Shown here: in pieces, positions 1 through 4,586 of the stretch | How positions within the stretch are numbered: position 1 is the first letter of the stretch | How the letters are laid out: the number at the start of each line of letters is the position of its first letter | DNA from: Parvularculaceae bacterium | GTDB taxonomy: Bacteria; Pseudomonadota; Alphaproteobacteria; Caulobacterales; Parvularculaceae | Length of the DNA stretch: 6,912 bases | Assembly (NCBI GenBank): GCA_027080545.1 | Contig: JALWRV010000173.1 | Location: 1-6,912, forward strand | Direction of reading: 5' to 3' | The notes under the pieces: model-generated | What the model saw: the letters and a program-made list of their open reading frames with translations, nothing else | The model's database searches: none | Told to the model about the DNA's origin: nothing | Made by a program: the position numbers and the translations under genes

Positions 1-476
1 TCCACATGGGCCGACTTAATGAGTGGGTGCAATTCGTCATAGACAGGGTTTTGCGGATAGGGGTATCGGTGATCAAGACAGTTTCGGTTGAGGTCTAGAC
101 CATCTTCATTGCCACGCCGGTCAAAAGCCCAGCCATAGGGATTGACCCCATGAACCAGTAAAATCGCTATGTTTGGCGGCAAATTATCACAATATTCGCT
201 TTCAAGAAATTGTAACATGGTTGCGGCACCCGTAGCCGCTTCCAAGCCATGGGTGCCACAGGTAATGAACAAAACGCGCTCGGCTTTTTCATCACCAATC
301 CAGACATGATCCATGGCCAAGGCTTCGCCAGCTGGTCCTTTCAAGCGCGGATGAACACTTGCATGAACCCCAAGCCCTCTGGCTGCACAAGCATCAAGAA
401 ATCGCGCCCGCCCATCGCGATAACTATCGGAAAAATAAGCAATAACAGCTTCGTTTTCAGAGGATTTCTGTAACAT
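1..476 (-). CDS. DUF2817 / M14-family zinc carboxypeptidase-like protein, N-terminal part, runs off the left edge
   Basis: The first 158 residues are visible and the C-terminal part is outside the window. The sequence shows an M14-type zinc site: CGTHGLE at residues 73-79 gives the HxxE ligand pair His76 and Glu79. HGVNPYGWAFDRRGNEDGLD (109-128) is followed by LNRN (129-132), where Arg131 would be the substrate carboxylate-binding Arg. This order is characteristic of DUF2817, a relative of the AspA/AstE and carboxypeptidase M14 proteins. The third zinc ligand and catalytic Glu should lie past the edge. There is no signal peptide, so the protein is probably cytoplasmic. The start is well fixed: an in-frame TGA lies three codons upstream of this ATG. 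The gene overlaps the 3' end of the hydrolase gene by 20 bases, implying translational coupling. The substrate is unknown; peptide, N-acyl amino acid or amide are all possible. Family call is firm, function open. Confidence 0.88.
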   Translation of the reverse strand, partial: MLQKSSENEAVIAYFSDSYRDGRARFLDACAARGLGVHASVHPRLKGPAGEALAMDHVWIGDEKAERVLFITCGTHGLEAATGAATMLQFLESEYCDNLPPNIAILLVHGVNPYGWAFDRRGNEDGLDLNRNCLDHRYPYPQNPVYDELHPLIKSAHV

Positions 477-1317
477 ATTGGTTCAATATCTCGTTGAAGG
501 CGCGCGGGTCTTCGAGGAATGGCGCATGACCGCAATCGGGCAATTCCTGAACCTTGCCCTGCCAGATATTTTTCCATGGTGCGGTTTTCAGATAGTTAAG
601 ATTGACAAAAATATCTTTGCCACCATGAAGCACACAAAATGGCTTTTCCCATTTAGAGACAGTTTCGATCTGTTTATGGCCACTAACGCCACTGAACCAG
701 TGTTGTACCATGTTTTCTCTGGCAATGCCTTCCGTTCGTTTGGCGCAGGCATAGAAGTGATCCGGTATGGGATCGAGCGTACCATAAACGGATTTGACAT
801 AGGCCCTGATTTGTTCGTCCGGCGTATTGGCGTCGCCAACGGCTGACTCGAAGGTTGCCGGCAAATAGGCTTTTTCAATATTTTCCATGCCGGGCCCAAC
901 AGGGGGGGCACCAAAAATCATCGCCCCTTTGAAATATTTGTTCGGGCAAATTAAATCATTCCCTGCCATTTCTATGGCAATATTGCCGCCAAGGGACCAG
1001 CCAACAATGATATGGCTTTTTAATTCCAATTGACGAATTGCGGCCTCAATGATTTGTGCATAGCCGGGAATGGTGTAGGTGGTCTCGGGGGTAATGGCAT
1101 TGTCTGACTGTCCATGACCGGGCAAATCAAACGCGATGAGCGTATAGGTTGGTTTTTTAAAAAGAGCAAAGCGTGTGCGTTTGAAATATTCAAATTGACG
1201 GGCAAACGCTTCTTTGCAACTTGAATTGCCATGAATGAAAATAATTGCGCGCGGCCCATTACCTTGTTTGTGGTAATGCAGTTTAACGCCATCAACCGTA
1301 ACTATACCGTTTTTCAT
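457..1317 (-). CDS. AidH-like alpha/beta hydrolase (candidate lactonase/esterase)
   Basis: The 286-residue protein is a complete alpha/beta hydrolase with no signal peptide, so probably cytoplasmic. FIHGNSS (27-33) forms the oxyanion region, FDLPGHGQSD (63-72) follows strand 4, and GWSLGG (106-111) is the nucleophile elbow with Ser108. GGKDIF (232-237) supplies Asp235, and CGHAPF (262-267) supplies His264. From memory of the family, the closest characterised protein is AidH, the acyl-homoserine lactonase of Ochrobactrum (triad Ser102, Glu219, His248). Shared blocks include HGNSS, DLPGHG.S, GWSLGG.I.IEM, G.PPV and GHAPF.E.P..F, and Asp235 aligns without a gap to Glu219. There is a short insertion of basic and aromatic residues at about 45-58. 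Lactonase activity is inference; an esterase or other hydrolase is possible. The ATG is preceded by GGAGG. The gene follows the TBDR by 80 bases and overlaps the next gene by 20. Confidence 0.92.
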   Translation of the reverse strand: MKNGIVTVDGVKLHYHKQGNGPRAIIFIHGNSSCKEAFARQFEYFKRTRFALFKKPTYTLIAFDLPGHGQSDNAITPETTYTIPGYAQIIEAAIRQLELKSHIIVGWSLGGNIAIEMAGNDLICPNKYFKGAMIFGAPPVGPGMENIEKAYLPATFESAVGDANTPDEQIRAYVKSVYGTLDPIPDHFYACAKRTEGIARENMVQHWFSGVSGHKQIETVSKWEKPFCVLHGGKDIFVNLNYLKTAPWKNIWQGKVQELPDCGHAPFLEDPRAFNEILNQYVTEIL

Positions 1318-1328
1318 TTTCTTTCATG

Positions 1329-1333
1329 CCTCC
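1329..1333 (-). promoter_or_regulatory. Shine-Dalgarno sequence of the AidH-like hydrolase gene
   Basis: GGAGG on the minus strand lies 11 bases before the ATG at 1317, a slightly long spacing. A second ATG at 1327 is only one base from the GGAGG and opens a frame of about eleven codons, so the 1317 start is preferred. GGAGGCA here is complementary to TGCCTCC just after the upstream receptor's stop codon. Confidence 0.7.
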
Positions 1334-1340
1334 AAGGATT

Positions 1341-1380
1341 AAAACTGGTGTGACGCCCTCTCTGTTGAGAGCGTCACACC
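1341..1380 (-). terminator. Intergenic hairpin, possible weak or partial terminator after TBDR1
   Basis: GGTGTGACGC at 1347-1356 and its exact complement GCGTCACACC at 1371-1380 form a 10-pair stem. After a two-base bulge (CC) it continues with four more pairs (TCTC/GAGA) around a TGTT loop. Read on the minus strand, the stem is followed by AGTTTTAA, a short interrupted U tract. It begins 17 bases past the receptor stop codon and precedes the hydrolase gene. A strong stem with a poor U tract suggests partial termination, or an RNA-stabilising 3' hairpin for the receptor message, so that downstream enzymes are made in smaller amounts. The stem is seen; its effect is inferred. Confidence 0.6.
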
Positions 1381-1383
1381 GAA

Positions 1384-1401
1384 CTAGGGAGGCACCCCTA
1401 G
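1384..1401. repeat. Short inverted repeat spanning the TBDR1 stop codon
   Basis: CTAGGG at 1384-1389 and CCCTAG at 1396-1401 are perfect complements around a six-base loop. The right arm contains the TAG stop codon of TBDR1. In RNA this small stem would compete with the pairing of TGCCTCC (1388-1394) to the hydrolase Shine-Dalgarno. Six pairs could arise by chance. Confidence 0.4.
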
Positions 1402-3731
1402 AAATTAGCGACCACGCCAACGCCATAAGTGCGCCCAATAGCGGGTTTGTAGGTTATGGTTCCGAAGAAATCTCGGAACGTATCATCAACCCCATCCTCA
1501 TCGGTCAGGTTGCGGCCCCATAGATAAAACTCAAACTTCTCATTATTGGGTAAAATGCCAATACGTCCATTGAGCAAGGTTAGACTATCAATATAGCCAA
1601 ATGGCACTGTGGCACCGGCTCTGAGCTGTGTGGTTTTTTCTTCATTCACCGTGGTGAAAAAGCCATCGGTGTGGGTCACATCGGCCCGCACCAGCAAGTT
1701 GCTATTGAGCGCGGGTAGATCGCGATTATAAATCGCAGAGAGGGAGGCGGAAAATTCCGGTGCGTTTGGCAATTTGTTGCCACTAACATCGGCGCCACCA
1801 GTGCCACCGCCGGGGAAGCTGTCAAATTCGGCTTTCAACAGGCCAAGAGAGCCTTGGAAGTCAAGATTATCAGAGGCGTTAAATTGAAATTCGGCTTCGA
1901 TCCCTTGGGTGTTCACGCTTGCCGCATTGGTGATACGAATGGAGGTACGCCCGCCACCAAGATCAACAAATTGATTGACCTGATAATTATCATAATTGGC
2001 AACAAAGGCCGCAAGGTTTAGTTTAAAGCGCCCATCGGCAAAATTACCCTTATAGCCAAGCTCATAACTATCAACGGTTTCCTTGTCGAATTCCAAACCA
2101 TTATTGGCAGCCAGTTCGTCGGCATTGATATAGTCGAGATTGAAGCCGCCGCTTTTATACCCGGATGAATATTTGGCATAGACATTGGCATCATCAGAAA
2201 CCGCGTAAGAAAGGCTGACAGCCGGTGAGAAAAATTTGTCGGTGCGAGCGTTTACCAGCGGTGTCGGGTTTAGCGGGTCCGGTCCGGTCGAGCCAATATT
2301 AAACACGCCGGATGCACGACCATCAAGCAGCCAGTTTACATCCTTGTCTTCGACTGAATAGCGCCCTCCAAAACCAAGGGTCAGCCGATCCGTGAAATCA
2401 TAGCTGCCATTCACATATCCTGCGAGGCTTTTGGTTTTTACCGTACCGCTATTGGTTACAGCCGAGCCCTCCGCGCCAAAGCCGGTGGCACCAGCTACAA
2501 AGGCCAGCTCTGCTTGGGTGATGGTGGCTGGGTCAAACCCGAATAAGGGCGCAACGAAGGGGCCGATAAAGCCTTCGTAAAAGTCCAGTCCCAAAATGGC
2601 ATCGCGATTGGTTTTGGCGTCTTGCTTATAATAATAAAGCCCCGCCATCCAGGTAAGCCTTTCCCCGCCCGGTGAGATGAATTGCAATTCTTGGGTATAT
2701 TGCTTGAAGTCATCTGTATATTCGATTGAGAAAATATCCGTTGGCGAATAGTCCGTAGCATTGCGGGTAAAGCCATTGGTGTCACGAATGGCCGTAATGG
2801 ATTTTAGGGTGAAGCCGTTTTCCAGCTCATATTCCAGATCAACGGATCCCCCTTGAATGTCTCTTTCGTCGCGCGGGTCTATATCAAAGGCTACCGAGCG
2901 TGGGGCGGGCGCGTTGGCGTCAGGAAAAATGCCGAGAAAATCGGATAGAGGTTCTCCCAATAGCGCGCGATTATTTGATGTTAAGCCATCATAGGCCATG
3001 TTGATCTCGAAATTATCCGATGGGGTTATGCGCAACTGTGCCCGATAGGCAAACACGTCGCGGTTGGCGAGATCATTCCCGGTGATGATATTGTCAATAT
3101 ATCCATCCCGATCCGTTTTGGAGACAGAAACCTTGGCGGCAACATTTTCTCCCAGTGGCACGTTGATCATGCCTTTCAATTCGCGGTAATTATAATTGCC
3201 GATGTCGGCGCTAATCTGGCCATAGGCTTCATTGCTTGGTTTCTTGGTCACCAAGCTGATGGCGCCGGCCACGGTGTTTTTACCAAACAACATGCCTTGG
3301 GGCCCGCGCAAAACTTCGACCCGTTCCAGATCAAGCAATTCCTGATTGGACGCGGGAGACTGGCCCATATAGACGCCGTCTATATAAACACCGACCCGGC
3401 TGTCAAAACCGATATTGCGGCTGCTGGATCCAACACCGCGAATGGTGATAACGGCACGAAAATCCGTACCATTGGATATCTGTAAATTGGGCACATATTC
3501 ATCTATCTGCGACAATTCACGAATAGAGGTCTGGTCGATATCCGCATCGCCAATCACCGAGACGGCAATAGGGACCTCGGTCAGTTTTTCTTCGCGTTTG
3601 GTGGCGGTGATGATAATCTCATCTTCATCCTGTGCAAAAGCCGGCAAGGCCAACGCCGTGCTGGCCAGCAAGGTGGCTGCTAAAACTGTCAATTTTAAAC
3701 CGCTCTTGGCATTGGCATTTTTGGTAATCAT
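1398..3731 (-). CDS. TonB-dependent outer-membrane receptor (TBDR1)
   Basis: The complete 777-residue protein has the usual length for the family. A signal peptide (basic start, hydrophobic core 12-30, ending AFA at 31-33) should be cut before Gln34. A TonB box, EIIITATKR, is at about 38-46. The plug spans about 50-165, with GVYIDGVYMG (114-123), EVLRGPQGMLFGKN (139-152) and SLVTKKP (159-165). The rest is a 22-strand barrel, ending in a NLTDED motif and a final Phe for Bam-dependent insertion. It contains no cysteine. A loop at about 379-420 is rich in Gly, Ala and Phe, which could suit a hydrophobic ligand. The ATG has GAGGGG seven bases upstream. It is divergent from TetR and is first in a unit with the AidH-like hydrolase and the DUF2817 gene, so its substrate is probably what those enzymes cut. 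TetR rather than an iron signal appears to be the local control. The ligand is unknown. Confidence 0.96.
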   Translation of the reverse strand: MITKNANAKSGLKLTVLAATLLASTALALPAFAQDEDEIIITATKREEKLTEVPIAVSVIGDADIDQTSIRELSQIDEYVPNLQISNGTDFRAVITIRGVGSSSRNIGFDSRVGVYIDGVYMGQSPASNQELLDLERVEVLRGPQGMLFGKNTVAGAISLVTKKPSNEAYGQISADIGNYNYRELKGMINVPLGENVAAKVSVSKTDRDGYIDNIITGNDLANRDVFAYRAQLRITPSDNFEINMAYDGLTSNNRALLGEPLSDFLGIFPDANAPAPRSVAFDIDPRDERDIQGGSVDLEYELENGFTLKSITAIRDTNGFTRNATDYSPTDIFSIEYTDDFKQYTQELQFISPGGERLTWMAGLYYYKQDAKTNRDAILGLDFYEGFIGPFVAPLFGFDPATITQAELAFVAGATGFGAEGSAVTNSGTVKTKSLAGYVNGSYDFTDRLTLGFGGRYSVEDKDVNWLLDGRASGVFNIGSTGPDPLNPTPLVNARTDKFFSPAVSLSYAVSDDANVYAKYSSGYKSGGFNLDYINADELAANNGLEFDKETVDSYELGYKGNFADGRFKLNLAAFVANYDNYQVNQFVDLGGGRTSIRITNAASVNTQGIEAEFQFNASDNLDFQGSLGLLKAEFDSFPGGGTGGADVSGNKLPNAPEFSASLSAIYNRDLPALNSNLLVRADVTHTDGFFTTVNEEKTTQLRAGATVPFGYIDSLTLLNGRIGILPNNEKFEFYLWGRNLTDEDGVDDTFRDFFGTITYKPAIGRTYGVGVVANF

Positions 3732-3738
3732 CTTAAAA

Positions 3739-3744
3739 CCCCTC
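3739..3744 (-). promoter_or_regulatory. Strong Shine-Dalgarno of TBDR1
   Basis: GAGGGG on the minus strand lies seven bases before the ATG at 3731, the ideal distance, and fixes the TBDR1 start. It implies efficient translation, in contrast with the weak site and TTG start of the divergent regulator. Confidence 0.8.
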
Positions 3745-3775
3745 TATAGTTCCTCGCATTACGGCAGCTTGCCGA

Positions 3776-3803
3776 TTGCCATTACTATACAGGTCTGTAT
3801 AGT
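3776..3803 (+). promoter_or_regulatory. Predicted sigma70-type promoter for the tetR gene, inside the palindrome
   Basis: The mirror image of the TBDR1 promoter: TTGCCA at 3776-3781, 16-base spacer, TATAGT at 3798-3803. The start would be near 3810, giving a leader of about 55 bases. It occupies the same DNA as the opposite promoter, so polymerases on the two strands should exclude each other. Confidence 0.55.
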
Positions 3804-3811
3804 AATGGCAA
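3784..3811 (-). promoter_or_regulatory. Predicted sigma70-type promoter for TBDR1, inside the palindrome
   Basis: On the minus strand TTGCCA (3811 to 3806) and TATAGT (3789 to 3784) are separated by 16 bases. This is close to the TTGACA/TATAAT consensus, and transcription would start near 3777, about 45 bases before the ATG. Both boxes are in the palindrome, so a bound repressor would block polymerase directly. Prediction by eye only. Confidence 0.6.
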
Positions 3812-3849
3812 GCATCTCTGGGGCCCGCGCATCGTCACTATAACCTATT

Positions 3850-3857
3850 GAAAAGAG
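3850..3857 (+). promoter_or_regulatory. Weak ribosome-binding site supporting the TTG start of tetR
   Basis: The purine run GAAAAGAG ends seven bases before the TTG at 3865. An in-frame TAA at 3841-3843 lies upstream, and no ATG or GTG occurs between them in frame, so TTG is the best available start. Confidence 0.5.
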
Positions 3858-3864
3858 CTATCAT

Positions 3865-4476
3865 TTGGATCAATCCGTCAAAAAAGCCTTGAAAGGGGCA
3901 GGGCGTCCGAGAAGCCCGGACATTGAGCAGCGGGCGGTTGCAGCGGCTTATGAAATCATGGCCGAGGCGGGCTTTGCGGGGCTCTCTTTTGCCCGGGTCA
4001 GCGCCCTATCGGGCATTGCGCGGCCGACCTTGAAATTGCGCTGGCGCACTAAAGAAGAGCTTTGTATCGCCACCGGCAAATATATTCTTGGGGAAAACAC
4101 CGATATCTTTGTCCCGGAAGATTTAAAGGGGCAGAAAATCAGGGAACTGACGATCACCGTGTTGGAAGGGTTGATCGAAACCTTAAATGATCCCGAGCGC
4201 ACCCGTATATTGTCGTCGATCATCGCCGCCGCTCATTTTTCAGATCCGTTGAGCGAATTGCGCCAATATATTCTTTCGCGGCGTGGTTTTGTATTGCGTC
4301 GCCTGATTGAAGCGGGCATGGAAAATGGTGAATTTGCCCCAGATATCGATGTAGACTTTGCCGTTGATGCGTTAAACGGCCCAATCCTATATCACACCCT
4401 CATCATGGGATTGCCGATGGAGATCACGGATGCTGCACGTATCGTCAATAGCGTCCTGCCGAGGGCGGCTTCCTAA
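3865..4476 (+). CDS. TetR/AcrR-family transcriptional regulator
   Basis: The 203-residue protein has the usual length for a TetR repressor. The N-terminal DNA-binding domain spans about residues 14-65: GRPRS (13-17), a helix from ERA-like EQRAVAAAYEIMAEAG (21-36), then the helix-turn-helix FARVSALSGIARPTLKLRW (42-60) followed by TKEEL (62-66). The second half (about 90-200) is the ligand and dimerisation domain; the RRLIEAGMENGEFAPDIDVD and ALNGPILYHTLIMG stretches resemble the TetR_C_11 type. It starts at TTG with a weak ribosome-binding site, suggesting low-level synthesis. It is divergent from TBDR1 across a palindrome holding promoters on both strands, so it probably represses itself and the receptor-hydrolase-DUF2817 unit. 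The inducer is unknown; a substrate of the imported pathway is the natural guess. Activation rather than repression cannot be excluded. Confidence 0.93.
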   Translation: MDQSVKKALKGAGRPRSPDIEQRAVAAAYEIMAEAGFAGLSFARVSALSGIARPTLKLRWRTKEELCIATGKYILGENTDIFVPEDLKGQKIRELTITVLEGLIETLNDPERTRILSSIIAAAHFSDPLSELRQYILSRRGFVLRRLIEAGMENGEFAPDIDVDFAVDALNGPILYHTLIMGLPMEITDAARIVNSVLPRAAS

Positions 4477-4515
4477 AGCGCCCACCAGGCCTCTTGCTAT
4501 GATGGGCAAGTGGCT

Positions 4516-4554
4516 AAAAAGCCGATGGCCCCGGGAAGAAATACCGGAGCCATC
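4516..4554 (-). terminator. Same hairpin serving as terminator of TBDR2 on the opposite strand
   Basis: Read on the minus strand, the 4524-4554 stem is followed after four bases (CGGC) by TTTTT (4520 to 4516). The tract is a little further from the stem than ideal. The convergent arrangement of tetR and TBDR2 with a single hairpin between them fits a two-way terminator. The remaining gap bases (4477-4515 and 4561-4586) show only minor short dyads. Confidence 0.6.
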
Positions 4555-4560
4555 TTTTTT
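4524..4560 (+). terminator. Rho-independent terminator of tetR
   Basis: GATGGC (4524-4529) pairs with GCCATC (4549-4554). After one C/A mismatch, CCGG (4531-4534) pairs with CCGG (4544-4547) around a nine-base loop. Six T residues (4555-4560) follow directly. It lies 47 bases after the tetR stop codon. Confidence 0.85.
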
Positions 4561-4586
4561 CTAAAACAATATCGCTGGGTTTCTGC

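Larger units (their letters stand above)
1327..1394 (-). promoter_or_regulatory. Possible long-range pairing that hides the hydrolase ribosome-binding site
   Basis: In the minus-strand transcript TGCCTCC (1394 to 1388) can pair over seven bases with GGAGGCA (1333 to 1327), the hydrolase Shine-Dalgarno. The pairing would close an outer stem around the 1347-1380 hairpin. The anti-SD segment starts only a few bases after the TBDR1 stop codon, so a ribosome finishing TBDR1 would cover it and expose the hydrolase site. The complementarity is seen; the regulatory role is inferred. Confidence 0.4.
3776..3811. promoter_or_regulatory. 36-base palindrome, probable TetR-family operator between TBDR1 and TetR
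   Basis: The left arm TTGCCATTACTATACAG (3776-3792) and right arm CTGTATAGTAATGGCAA (3795-3811) are exact reverse complements over 17 bases around a two-base centre GT. Such perfect dyads in the gap between a TetR gene and a divergent gene are the classical place for the regulator's own operator. The length exceeds the 15-20 bases usually needed for one dimer, so two dimers may bind as in QacR (inference). A lone ACTATAG at 3744-3750 (minus strand) resembles one half-site and sits in the TBDR1 leader. Confidence 0.85.

Noticed and set aside
478..846. Open frame of 122 codons on the plus strand
   Set aside because: It lies wholly antisense to the well-supported hydrolase gene and has no recognisable domain or convincing ribosome-binding site.
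457..1317. Naming the hydrolase aidH outright
   Set aside because: The resemblance is recalled from memory and the alpha/beta hydrolase fold is shared by many specificities; the catalytic acid is Asp rather than Glu, so the symbol is withheld.
1398..3731. Assigning TBDR1 as a siderophore receptor
   Set aside because: No Fur-box-like sequence was seen upstream and the neighbours are a TetR regulator and hydrolases; the ligand is left open, though a siderophore with ester bonds is not excluded.
3762..3774. CGGCA-GCT-TGCCG small hairpin in the TBDR1 leader
   Set aside because: A five-pair stem with a three-base loop is common by chance; there is no U tract or riboswitch-like context.
3415..3843. 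Open frame of 142 codons on the plus strand running through the TBDR1 start and the palindrome
   Set aside because: It is antisense to the TBDR1 signal peptide and plug, crosses the operator, and its protein resembles no family I know.
4487..4523. Short dyads CTTGC/GCAAG and GGCT/AGCC before the tetR terminator
   Set aside because: The stems are four or five pairs, overlap one another and add nothing to the much better hairpin at 4524-4554.
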